Shown: in pieces, positions 9,141-18,243 of the stretch | How positions within the stretch are numbered: the first letter of the stretch is position 1 | Layout: the number at the start of each line of letters is the position of its first letter | Assembly: GCF_020171945.1 (NCBI RefSeq) | Contig: NZ_JAIVAP010000001.1 | Location: 124,001-188,000 of the forward strand | Direction: 5' to 3' | Origin: Bacillus infantis | GTDB taxonomy: Bacteria > Bacillota > Bacilli > Bacillales > Cytobacillaceae | DNA length: 64,000 nt | Notes under the pieces: model-generated | The model's database searches: none | What the model saw: only the letters and a program-made list of their open reading frames with translations | Told to the model about the DNA's origin: nothing | Made by a program: the position numbers and the translations under genes

Positions 9141-9689
9141 TCACCTAAGGTCGACAGCCGCTGTTTTGCCTGGATAGTACTTTTTTTCATTTTCAGCTGC
9201 ATTTTCTTTCGCAGTTATAATGTCAGGAATGATTTTAATGACGGCCGTCCTGCTTCCAAGCGAGGAGCGGTATTTTTCTAGATGGGCTTTTGGCAGAGGT
9301 GACTGGAAGTAGGTGGGTACATACTTGTCCAGCATGTTCTGCATAACCCTAGTTGCTTCATCTACATTGGCTAGCACAAATGCTTTCCCAAAAACCATTA
9401 CACTCATATAAGCTGTATCTGTTTTTGCGGGGACGGGGTCGGGCAGTGTGCCAAAATCTTCGCTTACTGTAAAGCAGACATGAGGCCTATTATTCAGCAG
9501 CTCCATTTTCCTTCCTTCTGAGGCTCCATGAAAATAGATACAATCATCCTGCCAAATATAATTAAGAGGCACCACATAAGGGTAAGAACTGTCATTGAGT
9601 CCAAGATATCCTGTTCTGGCCTGCTTAAGGAAGGTGCTGATTTTTTCAGGATCTTTGACTTCTAGCATTGATTGGCGCATTGGAAACAT
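9141..9689 (-). CDS. Pyridoxamine 5'-phosphate oxidase family protein (NimA-like)
   Basis: A 182-residue split-barrel flavin-binding protein of the group often labelled nitroimidazole resistance or heme/flavin-binding. Segments such as GYLGLNDSSYPYVVPLNYIW and IYFHGASEGRKMELL are characteristic. I start at the ATG eight bases after AAGGAG (MFPMRQSML); a GTG three codons earlier overlaps that ribosome binding site. The gene diverges from a MocR-type regulator gene across about 105 bases, an arrangement that often marks regulator and target. Confidence 0.85.
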   Translation of the reverse strand: MFPMRQSMLEVKDPEKISTFLKQARTGYLGLNDSSYPYVVPLNYIWQDDCIYFHGASEGRKMELLNNRPHVCFTVSEDFGTLPDPVPAKTDTAYMSVMVFGKAFVLANVDEATRVMQNMLDKYVPTYFQSPLPKAHLEKYRSSLGSRTAVIKIIPDIITAKENAAENEKKYYPGKTAAVDLR

Positions 9690-9795
9690 ATACTCCACTC
9701 CTTAGATATTTATGGTATATTCAGATTAATATCAATGTGACCATCTTTATAGTGACAGTTCCATATAATCTTAAAGGGTCAGATGGGAGTGTACG

Positions 9796-11172
9796 ATGAC
9801 GCCGTTTTTAGACAGGGAAAGCCAGCTGCCTTTATATGTGCAGCTATATCAGTATATCAAGTCGGAAATCGAGTCAGGAAAAATGAAGCCAGGGGAAAAG
9901 CTTCCTTCCATCCGCAAGTTTTCGCGATTTCTGGACGTAAGCAAAAATACAGTAGAAGAGGCGTATCACCAGCTGATTGCAGAAGGGTATGCCGAGAGCA
10001 GGCCGAAGAGCGGAATCGTTGTAAACAAAATAGATGAATTTCCCTTGAAACAGGTTAAAGAACAATTGCCTGTTATTTTAAAAGAAGAGCAGGCAAAACC
10101 AAAAATTGATTTTCAATATGGCCATATTGATGCAATTGCTTTCCCAGCCAGGAGATGGAAAAACGCCCTGTCTGAAGCAGCATTCGATCTCTCTTTTCTG
10201 CAATATGGAGACAGGCAAGGCCAATTGTCCCTGAGGACCGAGCTGACAGGGTATTTGTACAGATCAAGGGGGATAGAGTGCACTACAGAACAAATCATCA
10301 TCACTTCAGGAACGCAAAATAGCATTTCAGTGATTATGAGTATACTCGAGCTTCGCGGAGAAGTGATAGCGATGGAAAACCCAGGCTATGATGGGGTGAG
10401 GAAAGTACTGATGCATCAGGGAGGAAAAGTAGAACCCGTCTCTGTGGAGGAAGATGGGATCAGTGTTGAAGAGCTTGCAGAAAAGAGCGCAAAAGCGGTT
10501 TATGTGACACCTTCCCATCAATTTCCGCTCGGTATGGTCCTATCAATCAATAAACGGCTGAAGCTGCTGAAATGGGCTGAGGAAACTGGCGGTTATATTG
10601 TGGAGGATGATTATGACAGCGAGTTCAGATATCAGGGACAGCCGATTCCGCCGCTTAAAAGTCTCGATCAAAATGATCGCGTCATTTACCTTGGGACTTT
10701 TTCAAAATCCTTTCTTCCTGCAGCCAGACTGAGCTTCATGGTTTTGCCGCCGGCCCTTATAGCTGGCTATAAAAGGGACTTCAGCCTGTACAGCCAGCCA
10801 GTCTCTCCCATAATGCAAGAAGCTGCAGCACGCTTCTTGAAGGAAGGAGACTTTGACCAGCATATCCGGAAAATGCGTGTCCTTTATCAGGCAAAGCATA
10901 AAATGCTGCTGGAGTCGGTAAGTTCTATGATGGGAAATAAAGCGGCTGTGATTGGACAAAAGGCAGGGCTTCATATCCTCATAAAGCTGGAAGGAAGGAA
11001 AAGTGAAGAGCTTGCTGCCAGGGCTGCCAAAAATGGTGTGAAAGTGTATTCTGCGAACCAGTATTGGGCAAATGGAGATGGTGATGATTCGATCATGCTG
11101 GGATTTGGAGGACTTTCTGCCGAAGAAATTGCAGAAGGGATAAAGACTCTTACCGAGGCGTGGTTTGAATAA
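9796..11172 (+). CDS. MocR/PdxR-type transcriptional regulator (GntR HTH plus aminotransferase domain)
   Basis: A 458-residue fusion. Residues about 1-75 form a GntR winged helix (LYVQLYQYIKSEIESG, LPSIRKFSRFLDVSKNTVEE) and the remainder is a fold-type I aminotransferase domain with TSGTQNSISV, VEDDYDSEF and the PLP-lysine segment YLGTFSKSFLPAARL. Such proteins sense PLP or PLP-amino acid adducts (GabR, PdxR, TauR). The likely target is the divergent flavin oxidase-like gene. The start ATG follows GGGAG. Effector identity cannot be told from sequence. Confidence 0.9.
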   Translation: MTPFLDRESQLPLYVQLYQYIKSEIESGKMKPGEKLPSIRKFSRFLDVSKNTVEEAYHQLIAEGYAESRPKSGIVVNKIDEFPLKQVKEQLPVILKEEQAKPKIDFQYGHIDAIAFPARRWKNALSEAAFDLSFLQYGDRQGQLSLRTELTGYLYRSRGIECTTEQIIITSGTQNSISVIMSILELRGEVIAMENPGYDGVRKVLMHQGGKVEPVSVEEDGISVEELAEKSAKAVYVTPSHQFPLGMVLSINKRLKLLKWAEETGGYIVEDDYDSEFRYQGQPIPPLKSLDQNDRVIYLGTFSKSFLPAARLSFMVLPPALIAGYKRDFSLYSQPVSPIMQEAAARFLKEGDFDQHIRKMRVLYQAKHKMLLESVSSMMGNKAAVIGQKAGLHILIKLEGRKSEELAARAAKNGVKVYSANQYWANGDGDDSIMLGFGGLSAEEIAEGIKTLTEAWFE

Positions 11173-11182
11173 AGAGCAAAAG

Positions 11183-11205
11183 AAAAGGGCCATCCAGGCC
11201 CTTTT
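11183..11205. terminator. Bidirectional terminator between MocR gene and arcA
   Basis: AAAAGGGCC pairs with GGCCCTTTT around ATCCA, giving a U-run on both strands. It overlaps the arcA stop codon. Confidence 0.85.
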
Positions 11206-12433
11206 ACAGTTCTCCTCTGACAATCGGCATACTCATACAGCGCGGGCCGCCTCTGCCGCGTGAAAGTTCAGAGCTCATGATCTCGAGCACCTCGATTCCA
11301 TTTTGCCTCATCATATCATTGGAAACATAGTTGCGGTCATAGGTAACTACTACTCCAGGGGCGATTGCCAGGGTATTGGAGCCGTCATTCCACTGCTCCC
11401 TGGCTGCTGCAATGACATCTCCGCCGCCGCATGGCAGGAGGACCAGTTCAGGAAGATTCAGGACTTCCTTCAGGGTTTCCACAAGGCTGTCCTTTTCTGT
11501 GATTTTCAGTTCACCAGAATGCCCCTGCTCGAGAATATAAATTTTCATTTTCCCGTCGCTGTTCTCAATCGCAGGATGGTAGGTGAATTTATCATGATCA
11601 ATCATTGTAAACACAGTATCCAGATGCATGAAGGCCCGGGATTTAGGAATCTCGACAGCTACTACTTTCTTAATTTCCTCCTGGCGGGCAAACAATTCCC
11701 TTGCCAGCTTTTCAATTCCCTGTGCAGATGTCCTGGCACTGACACCTATAGCAGCAACTTCTCTGCTCAGCACCAGCTCATCTCCGCCTTCGAGTGTATA
11801 ATGTTCATCCCGATTAAAGAAAACGGGAATATCATGCTCTTTAAAGCGGGGGTGGTGCTTGATGATATAATCCATGAAAATTGATTCGCGCCTTCTCGCC
11901 GGTTCATTCATATTGTTAATGGTTATGCCTTTGCCGATGACAGCTGCAGGATCTCTTGTAAAATATAAATTTGGCATTGGATCAAGGAAGAAAGGGTAAG
12001 AATCCGCCATGATTTCATGAAGGTGCACTTTTTCCTTTAAATCAATTTCATTCTTCCGTACCCCGGCCATCACTTTCCTAACCAGTTCATCAGCCGGCAA
12101 TGAATTCAAGTACTCAGAGACCGCCTCAAAAGAGCCATTCACATTGGACTGGCTTTCCATCAGGATCTGTTCCGTGAACCGGCTGCGGATTTCAGGCTGT
12201 GCAAGCGTCTCTGTCATAAGCTTATCAAGATAAAGAACTTCAATGCCCCGATTGCTCAAAACTCCAGCAAAATAATCATGTTCTTTTTGAATCGCCGGCA
12301 AATAGGGGATATCATCAAATAACAGCCTCTTTAAGTATTGAGGGGTAAGGTTTTCTACCTCCTTGCCGGGTCTGTGCAGAAGAACCGACTTTAATTCCCC
12401 TATCTCCGAAGTAACATTTAACGGATGCTTCAT
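11204..12433 (-). CDS. arcA: Arginine deiminase
   Basis: A 409-residue arginine deiminase that converts arginine to citrulline and ammonia. The guanidino-modifying fold is seen from [31 protein letters not shown], and the nucleophilic cysteine at about residue 399 in [13 protein letters not shown]. The start ATG follows TTGGAGG. No arcB, arcC, arcD or argR-type gene is next to it, so ATP generation by the full pathway cannot be inferred here; a role in nitrogen supply or acid tolerance is possible. The gene is flanked by its own terminator and a long upstream region. Confidence 0.95.
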   Translation of the reverse strand: MKHPLNVTSEIGELKSVLLHRPGKEVENLTPQYLKRLLFDDIPYLPAIQKEHDYFAGVLSNRGIEVLYLDKLMTETLAQPEIRSRFTEQILMESQSNVNGSFEAVSEYLNSLPADELVRKVMAGVRKNEIDLKEKVHLHEIMADSYPFFLDPMPNLYFTRDPAAVIGKGITINNMNEPARRRESIFMDYIIKHHPRFKEHDIPVFFNRDEHYTLEGGDELVLSREVAAIGVSARTSAQGIEKLARELFARQEEIKKVVAVEIPKSRAFMHLDTVFTMIDHDKFTYHPAIENSDGKMKIYILEQGHSGELKITEKDSLVETLKEVLNLPELVLLPCGGGDVIAAAREQWNDGSNTLAIAPGVVVTYDRNYVSNDMMRQNGIEVLEIMSSELSRGRGGPRCMSMPIVRGEL

Positions 12434-12821
12434 TTAAATAACCTCCAAATATGTATACGAGCCAGTTTTGTCTGTTTTCATGTCTACTGTTCATTTTCCT
12501 TTAAAGCAATGTGAGTAAACTAATCATTTTTTTGTATGTTTATTCAATGAATTTTAAGCGAAAAGCCAAGATAACAGCGAAAATACTGCTTCTTTTGGTA
12601 CCTGCTGCAGCAAAGATTGGCAGTTTAATGTCTGCTGTTGCGCTATTTATAGGACTTTCTCATTATTTACCAAAAAAAATATGTAAATTCTTGTTTATTT
12701 TTCTAATTCTCTATATTACTATTTAACTTTATGTATTATAATGTTGGAGAATAGAAGAAATTTGACAATCTTTTCTTCTTGATTCGACAGCAATCTTAGA
12801 AATAGAAATGAGGGTAATACA
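12434..12821. other. Intergenic region between arcA and the cupin/HD-GYP gene
   Basis: About 390 bases, AT-rich, holding the divergent promoters of arcA and the cupin/HD-GYP gene. A possible -10 TATAAT at 12737-12742 precedes the latter. A 71-codon reading frame here has a GTG start without a ribosome binding site and I do not accept it. No repeat, RNA or riboswitch was recognised. Confidence 0.5.
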
Positions 12822-13718
12822 GTGGGCATTATAAATGAAGATCGTTTCATTGAAACAGTCCACATGAAAGGCTTGCAGATTTCCCTGATCGCATCTGGCG
12901 ATGGTACAGAGGTTATATATCATAAATTGCATGCCGATACGAGATGGGGCCTTGAACCACAGGAAGATTGGAATGCTATGGAATTTATACATATTCTTTC
13001 AGGAGAGCTGATTCTCCAATCAGATAATCCTAAGAAATCGTATAAAGCTGGAGATTCCTTTTATAAAACTCCTGTCAAGGAGCATTATTACTTTCAGGCT
13101 GAAGAAACGACAGAATTCTTATATGTTACATCCCAGCCGGTTTTCCACCATTACAGCATGATAACTAAAAACCTGATGGATCTGGCTGTATCAATAGAAG
13201 AAAAAGATGGATACACCGTTGACCACTGCAGCAGGATTAATAAGCTGTCTATGTTGTTTGGTGAGTATTTGGGTTTTAATTCCAAACAGCTGATGAGTCT
13301 AAATATAGCCTCCTTTCTGCATGATGTTGGCAAGTTGAAAATACCTCTTGAGATCTTGAGAAAGCCAGGGAAATTGACTAATGAGGAATGGGAAATCATG
13401 AAAAAACATTCCGAGTTCGGGAAAGAAATTCTTGAGCAGACTGGCCTGCCAATCTTAATTCAGGCAGGAAAGATAGTAGAGCAGCATCATGAAAGACATG
13501 ATGGCAAGGGCTATCCATACGGACTAAAAGGCGAAGAAATTTCCATTGAGGCTTCTATTATAGCAGTTGTAGATTCCTATGATGCCATTATAAGCGATAG
13601 AGTCTATCGAAAAGGAAAAACAAAAGATGAGGCATTACAAGAAATACTCAGATGCAAAGGAACTATGTACAATCCGTACATTGTTGATATTTTCCTTAAA
13701 ATGAAAGACAAAATTTAA
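12822..13718 (+). CDS. Cupin plus HD-GYP domain protein
   Basis: A 298-residue protein. The first 110 residues look like a cupin barrel (EFIHILSGELILQS, YKAGDSFYKTPVKEHYYFQA). From about residue 120 an HD-GYP phosphohydrolase domain follows, with HCSRINKLS, FLHDVGKLKIP and the signature HHERHDGKGYP. HD-GYP domains usually hydrolyse cyclic di-GMP, and the cupin may sense a ligand. There is no membrane segment. The GTG start follows GAGGG by nine bases. Base composition is more AT-rich than the flanking genes. It is probably cotranscribed with the small secreted protein 15 bases downstream. Substrate is inferred, not shown. Confidence 0.85.
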   Translation: MGIINEDRFIETVHMKGLQISLIASGDGTEVIYHKLHADTRWGLEPQEDWNAMEFIHILSGELILQSDNPKKSYKAGDSFYKTPVKEHYYFQAEETTEFLYVTSQPVFHHYSMITKNLMDLAVSIEEKDGYTVDHCSRINKLSMLFGEYLGFNSKQLMSLNIASFLHDVGKLKIPLEILRKPGKLTNEEWEIMKKHSEFGKEILEQTGLPILIQAGKIVEQHHERHDGKGYPYGLKGEEISIEASIIAVVDSYDAIISDRVYRKGKTKDEALQEILRCKGTMYNPYIVDIFLKMKDKI

Positions 13719-13733
13719 AAAGGGGGAAAAATA

Positions 13734-14054
13734 ATGAAAAAGATCAGCGTTTTGGTCATGGCACTATTAATTGGTGCAGTTTTCAGCATTAAGCCTGCAG
13801 AAGCAGCTTATCTGCCTGAGTACGACAAATATGTAGAGGTATCTTATGATGAAGCAAGAGCGATTGCTGATATGCTAGGATTACAAGGTGTCGAGCTTGG
13901 AGAAGAAACAGCGCAAATTACTTTTGAAGCTCAAGAGAAAATTATCAAGAAGCTTGAAAAACTACTTAAAACTGAAATTGACCATTATTATGTATGGCTG
14001 ACAGTTGATGGTGAAAAAGTTTTAGGATTCGATCCTCCAGTACCACAATACTAA
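13734..14054 (+). CDS. Small secreted protein of unknown function
   Basis: A 106-residue product with a clear signal peptide (MKKISVLVMALLIGAVFS, likely cleaved after AEA near residue 24). The mature part is acidic and amphipathic, with YLPEYDKYVEVSYDEARAI and a C-terminal WLTVDGEKVLGFDPPVPQY. I do not recognise the family. The gene has an AAGGGGGA ribosome binding site, follows the cupin/HD-GYP gene and ends at a strong terminator, so the two probably form an operon. Confidence 0.75.
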   Translation: MKKISVLVMALLIGAVFSIKPAEAAYLPEYDKYVEVSYDEARAIADMLGLQGVELGEETAQITFEAQEKIIKKLEKLLKTEIDHYYVWLTVDGEKVLGFDPPVPQY

Positions 14055-14059
14055 GAAGA

Positions 14060-14087
14060 AACTTGCCTGATTTCAGGCAAGTTTTTT
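14060..14087 (+). terminator. Terminator after the small secreted protein gene
   Basis: AACTTGCCTG pairs perfectly with CAGGCAAGTT around ATTT, followed by seven T. Confidence 0.92.
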
Positions 14088-14677
14088 TAATATAAAATTA
14101 ACAATTTAAAGAGACAATAAAACTAACAGTTGAAATGAAAGATATATCTAATACAAAAATCATCAATTAGGTCAGGTAGAATTATTCATTCAAAGGGCAG
14201 TTTCCTAATCAAAAGAAATTTGGTTTTACATAGAATAAATGTCATTAAACCCTGTTGATTGTAGTGGAAGGCACTCAGACTCCTGCGGGAAATAGCGGCA
14301 AAGCTGAGACCCCGCATGAGCAAAGCGAAGAGGAGGCTCAGCGCCGCCCCGCGGAAAGCGAAGTGCCTGTAACGAAAATCAGCAGCCCCATTTTTCAGCC
14401 AAAATTGAAGACAAATGGCATTTTGATCTGTCTACAATTCAGAGGTAGCTTGAAGGTTTCCTCTTTAATTTACAACTAAGATTAATTCCTATTGGGAAAA
14501 ATAAAAGCACCTTCAATGTTGTCCTTTTCATGTGTACAATTCAATCAAATATGTTAAAGTAATTAGTAAGGAACTCCTTGATATATAAGTCTTTTTCGAA
14601 TGTCGAAATGTCTTTGTGAGGAGTACAGATGTATATTTACAGATGACATTAAATTCTATATAAAGAGAGGGATTATT
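14088..14677. other. Long intergenic region upstream of kbl
   Basis: About 590 bases without a credible gene. It holds one copy of a dispersed palindromic repeat (14254-14383) and then AT-rich sequence that should carry the kbl promoter, where a possible -10 TAAAGT lies near 14555. A 74-codon frame overlapping the repeat is an artefact of the repeat. Confidence 0.6.
14254..14383. repeat. Dispersed palindromic repeat, copy 1 (about 130 bp)
   Basis: The element starts GTTGATT and ends ATCAGC, with outer arms GTGGAAGGCAC and GTGCCTGTAAC, and carries the conserved blocks AGACTCCTGCGGGAAA, GCTGAGACCCC and CCGCCCCGCGGAAAGCGAAG. A second copy is at 49429-49557. I recall closely similar elements scattered through many Bacillaceae chromosomes. 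It has no coding capacity and behaves like a small non-autonomous or structured repeat. Confidence 0.88.
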
Positions 14678-15868
14678 ATGTCCAGCAAAACCTTGGATAG
14701 CTTTTTAAATGAAAATCTCGAGGATCTGAAAAGCAGGGGCCTTTATAATGTAATTGATCCGCTTGAAAGCCCGAACGGTCCAATGATCAAAATCAATGGA
14801 AGAGAATTGATAAATTTATCCTCAAATAATTACCTTGGCCTTGCTACAAGCGACAGGCTCAAAAATAGTGCCAAAAAGGCAATTGATACATACGGTGTAG
14901 GAGCAGGTGCTGTCAGGACAATCAACGGCACAATGGATATCCATATCAAATTGGAAGAAAAACTGGCAGAATTCAAGCATACAGAAGCAGCCATTGCTTA
15001 CCAATCAGGCTTTAACTGTAATATGGCTGCCATCTCTGCAGTCATGGACAAAAATGATGCTATTCTTTCCGATGAACTGAACCACGCTTCCATCATTGAC
15101 GGCTGCAGGCTGTCCCGTGCGAAAATCATCCGCTTCAACCACTCTGATATGGAAGATCTGCGTGCGAAAGCAAAGGAAGCGACAGAGTCCGGACAATATA
15201 ATAAAGTCATGGTCATCACCGATGGAGTATTCTCCATGGATGGAGATATTGCGAAGCTACCTGAAATCGTGGAAATAGCAGAAGAGTTCGACCTGATCAC
15301 ATATGTAGATGATGCACATGGATCTGGTGTACTCGGCAAAGGCGCAGGTACAGTTAAGCATTTTGGGTTATCCGATAAAGTGGACTTCCAAATCGGTACG
15401 CTCTCCAAGGCCATTGGTGTTGTCGGCGGATATGTGGCCGGGAAGAAACAGCTGATTGACTGGCTGAAAGTCAGAAGCCGCCCATTCTTATTTTCAACGT
15501 CCCTTACACCTGCAGATGTAGCTGCTTGCATCGAATCTATCAGCATCCTTATGGAAAGCACTGAACTGAACGAGAAGCTTTGGGAAAATGCCGATTATCT
15601 GAAAAAGGGGCTTAAGGAGCTCGGCTTCAATATTGGAGACAGTGAAACGCCTATCACTCCTTGCATTATCGGGGATGAAGTGGCTACCCAGGAATTCAGC
15701 AAACGATTAAATGACGAAGGCGTTTATGCTAAATCAATCGTGTTCCCAACTGTTCCGCGGGGCACCGGGCGTGTCCGCAATATGCCGACAGCTGCACATA
15801 CGAAGGATATGCTGGACCAGGCACTTTCGATCTACAAAAAGGTCGGCAAGGAAATGGGTATCATTTAA
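14678..15868 (+). CDS. kbl: Glycine C-acetyltransferase (2-amino-3-ketobutyrate CoA ligase)
   Basis: A 396-residue PLP enzyme of the alpha-oxoamine synthase family. It cleaves 2-amino-3-oxobutyrate with CoA to glycine and acetyl-CoA. Visible motifs are [33 protein letters not shown] and the PLP lysine in [12 protein letters not shown]. The start is the ATG after AGAGAGG; a longer frame begins upstream but has no family similarity. It is followed 46 bases later by tdh, giving the two-step threonine degradation pathway. Confidence 0.95.
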   Translation: MSSKTLDSFLNENLEDLKSRGLYNVIDPLESPNGPMIKINGRELINLSSNNYLGLATSDRLKNSAKKAIDTYGVGAGAVRTINGTMDIHIKLEEKLAEFKHTEAAIAYQSGFNCNMAAISAVMDKNDAILSDELNHASIIDGCRLSRAKIIRFNHSDMEDLRAKAKEATESGQYNKVMVITDGVFSMDGDIAKLPEIVEIAEEFDLITYVDDAHGSGVLGKGAGTVKHFGLSDKVDFQIGTLSKAIGVVGGYVAGKKQLIDWLKVRSRPFLFSTSLTPADVAACIESISILMESTELNEKLWENADYLKKGLKELGFNIGDSETPITPCIIGDEVATQEFSKRLNDEGVYAKSIVFPTVPRGTGRVRNMPTAAHTKDMLDQALSIYKKVGKEMGII

Positions 15869-15914
15869 GAATCAAATATAGATATGAAACGACGCATTTA
15901 GGTGGAGGAAAACG

Positions 15915-16862
15915 ATGAAAAAGATCTTTATTACAGGTGCTCTTGGCCAGATCGGTTCAGAGCTGACTGTCAAGCTTAGAAATATATATGGTACCGATAA
16001 TGTCATTGCAACTGATATCCGCAGGAATGATTCTGAGGCGGCCCAGTCCGGCCCTTTTGAAATCGTGGATGTTACGGATGCTAAATCTATGTTTGATACA
16101 GCAAAGAAGCATAATGCTGATACAGTCATTCATATGGCAGCATTGCTGTCTGCGACGGCTGAGGCAAACCCGGTTTTTGCATGGAACCTTAATATGGGCG
16201 GCCTGATGAATGCACTGGAAGCTGCACGGGAACTGAACAGCCAGTTCTTTACGCCAAGCTCAATCGGCGCTTTCGGTCCATCTACTCCAAAGGATTCTAC
16301 TCCGCAGGATACCATTCAGCGTCCAACGACAATGTACGGGGTCAATAAAGTTGCCGGGGAGCTCCTTTGCGATTATTATTTTCATAAATTCGGCCTGGAT
16401 ACGAGAGGCTTGCGCTTCCCAGGCCTGATCTCTTATGTGACTCCTCCAGGCGGCGGTACTACCGACTATGCTGTGGAAATTTATTATAAAGCGATTGAAG
16501 AAGGCAAGTATACCTCTTATATCGATAAAGGGACATATATGGATATGATGTATATGCCGGATGCCCTTGATGCTATTATCAATTTGATGGAAGCTGATGC
16601 AGGCCGGCTCAAGCACCGCAACTCATTCAATGTTGCGGCAATGAGCTTTGAGCCTGAAGAGATTGCTGAAGCCATCCGCCAGCATATTCCTTCATTTGAA
16701 CTTAGCTATGAAGTGGATCCAGTCCGCCAGGCAATTGCTGACAGCTGGCCGAATTCAATCGATTGCACAGCAGCAAAAGAAGAATGGGGCTTTAAGGCTG
16801 AATACGATCTTGCTAAAATGACGGCAGATATGCTGGAAAAGCTGAAAGTTACAACCGTTTAA
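15915..16862 (+). CDS. tdh: L-threonine 3-dehydrogenase, SDR/epimerase type
   Basis: A 315-residue extended SDR protein with the N-terminal [12 protein letters not shown] nucleotide loop and the active-site [11 protein letters not shown] (YxxxK). The set [18 protein letters not shown] and [11 protein letters not shown] matches the short-chain L-threonine dehydrogenases found in Firmicutes and Bacteroidetes, which are unrelated to the zinc-dependent Tdh of E. coli. It oxidises threonine to 2-amino-3-ketobutyrate, the substrate of Kbl encoded just upstream. Confidence 0.92.
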   Translation: MKKIFITGALGQIGSELTVKLRNIYGTDNVIATDIRRNDSEAAQSGPFEIVDVTDAKSMFDTAKKHNADTVIHMAALLSATAEANPVFAWNLNMGGLMNALEAARELNSQFFTPSSIGAFGPSTPKDSTPQDTIQRPTTMYGVNKVAGELLCDYYFHKFGLDTRGLRFPGLISYVTPPGGGTTDYAVEIYYKAIEEGKYTSYIDKGTYMDMMYMPDALDAIINLMEADAGRLKHRNSFNVAAMSFEPEEIAEAIRQHIPSFELSYEVDPVRQAIADSWPNSIDCTAAKEEWGFKAEYDLAKMTADMLEKLKVTTV

Positions 16863-16870
16863 TAAGGTGA

Positions 16871-16906
16871 AAAAAGCTGGCAGGAGACCATCTCCGCCAG
16901 CTTTTT
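16871..16906 (+). terminator. Terminator after kbl-tdh
   Basis: AAAAAGCTGGC and GCCAGCTTTTT form a long stem with an inner GGAGA/TCTCC helix. It could serve the converging N-acetyltransferase gene too. Confidence 0.85.
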
Positions 16907-16919
16907 CTATATGAAGCAA

Positions 16920-17660
16920 TTATTCCGCTGCTATTCCAAAGAACTCTTTTAGCGCCACCAGTTTTGAAGTCTTGTCTAAATCTGTTTTAGACTTTTCCCC
17001 GTTCTCTGTTTTTACCAGTGTGTGCCCTGATAGCGTGATTCTTCCGTTTACTGTTGCAATCGTTATAATATCATCTTTGGTGAATGGCGATTCTGCTGAC
17101 GTTTGATTAAAGCCGCAGGAATCCTGGAAAAAATCCAAGTCTCTTTTTTCATCATTAAACCGGTACTTAATGACCCATTCCCCGCTTGCATAATGCATCA
17201 AATCGTAGCAGCCGCCTCCCAGACTCCTGACTTTATATTTACCGCTAGCATCCTCCATCACAGTGCCATCAAGCGGTATAGGCTGCCTGGCAGAGTCCCC
17301 GAAGCCTACATCTGTCAAATACGGCTGGTCTAGAAAGACCAGTATGGCAGCATGGCTGTTTTCCCTGGCCCATCCGCCCGGTGTTTTGACTGTACCGGAG
17401 ATAAGGGCTGAACTGTAGCCCATCTCGGAAAGAAGGGTTTGGAAGAGGCCGTTCAGCTCATAGCAAAAACCGCCCCTGCTGTTTTCCACTATTTTTTTGT
17501 AAAACTGATCCCTGTCCAAACTGATCGGGACCTTCCTGATAACATCCAGATTTTCAAAAGGTATGCTTAGCATATGCCTTTTTTGCAGATATGCCAGCGC
17601 TTCAGGTCCCGGCTCCTTTATATCTGCGTGAATCCTGGCTAGATATCGGTCAATATTCAT
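16920..17660 (-). CDS. Arylamine N-acetyltransferase
   Basis: A 246-residue NAT family protein that transfers acetyl groups from acetyl-CoA to arylamines or hydrazines. The Cys-His-Asp triad is visible as C66 (RGGFCYELNG), H103 (NSHAAILV) and D117 (TDVGFGDS). Length is slightly under the usual 255-280. It lies alone on the minus strand, converging on tdh. Natural substrate is unknown. Confidence 0.92.
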   Translation of the reverse strand: MNIDRYLARIHADIKEPGPEALAYLQKRHMLSIPFENLDVIRKVPISLDRDQFYKKIVENSRGGFCYELNGLFQTLLSEMGYSSALISGTVKTPGGWARENSHAAILVFLDQPYLTDVGFGDSARQPIPLDGTVMEDASGKYKVRSLGGGCYDLMHYASGEWVIKYRFNDEKRDLDFFQDSCGFNQTSAESPFTKDDIITIATVNGRITLSGHTLVKTENGEKSKTDLDKTSKLVALKEFFGIAAE

Positions 17661-17879
17661 ATATTTTCACCTTCTATGCTAAAAAGAATTAGATTTATAC
17701 TCTATCGGGCTGGTCCCTATTACTATTCTAACATGCTGTCCGATATAAGGATCGTATACTGCCTGCTGCCTGTTTAGCCTTTAAAAATCTAACAGCTCAT
17801 GTTCTAAAAAAGTATGCTGTATTTCGAATGAGCGAAGCCCATATTCCTCAAAAATGAAAATGAGAGAAAGACAGCACGG

Positions 17880-17909
17880 TTGCAGGCCCCGGGATGCTTG
17901 TACTACAAT
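17880..17909 (+). promoter_or_regulatory. Candidate promoter of the SelW-like gene
   Basis: TTGCAG (17880-17885) and TACAAT (17904-17909) are separated by 18 bases and lie 33 bases before the start codon. Confidence 0.5.
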
Positions 17910-17942
17910 TAATACAAACTTGGCAGGAGAGGAGGATAATTG

Positions 17943-18176
17943 ATGGCAAAGTATGAAGTGAAGGTAGAATTCTGCATGATGTGAAACTACGCACCAAAAG
18001 CCGCGAGTTTCGCGGAGGACCTATTTAATCATTTCCGGTCTGAAGTAGGAAAAATGGAGCTGGTCCCCAGTTCAGGCGGCGCCTTTGAAGTGACAGTGAA
18101 TGGAAGCAAAATCTATTCAAAGCTTGAGACAGGCGTCTTTCCTAAAAGCCAGGAAATCATTGATAAAATGATATGA
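17943..18176 (+). CDS. SelW/Rdx family selenoprotein with in-frame UGA (CxxU)
   Basis: A 77-residue selenoprotein readable only if UGA at 17982-17984 is decoded as selenocysteine. The frame starts at an ATG seven bases after GAGAGGAGG and reads MAKYEVKVEFCMMU, then NYAPKAASFAEDL, continuing without stop to FPKSQEIIDKM. The redox motif is C11-x-x-U14, and the SGGAFEVTVNG and GVFPKSQEI blocks are those of the Rdx/SelW thioredoxin-like family. A hairpin CCGCGA-GTT-TCGCGG lies 17-31 bases after the UGA, where a bacterial SECIS is expected. selA lies 0.5 kb downstream. Role: probable thiol-based redox protein. Confidence 0.9.
18001..18015 (+). promoter_or_regulatory. Candidate bacterial SECIS hairpin of the SelW-like gene
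   Basis: CCGCGA pairs with TCGCGG around the loop GTT; the loop begins 23 bases after the UGA. The size, spacing and G/U in the loop suit SelB binding. Confidence 0.65.
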
Positions 18177-18186
18177 CAATAGGAAC

Positions 18187-18214
18187 AGCCCCGCCTTCTT
18201 TTTGGAGCGGGGCT
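18187..18214. terminator. Terminator between the SelW-like gene and cotM
   Basis: AGCCCCGC pairs with GCGGGGCT around a loop rich in T. It lies between two converging genes. Confidence 0.75.
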
Positions 18215-18243
18215 TCCGTTATATTTAACCTCTAAATGGCCGG

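Noticed and set aside
12511..12726. 71-codon plus-strand frame, hydrophobic
   Set aside because: GTG start without ribosome binding site, AT-rich intergenic DNA, and hydrophobicity follows from T-rich codons.
14255..14479. 74-codon frame in the kbl upstream region
   Set aside because: It is the palindromic repeat read as protein; the second copy does not keep the same frame.
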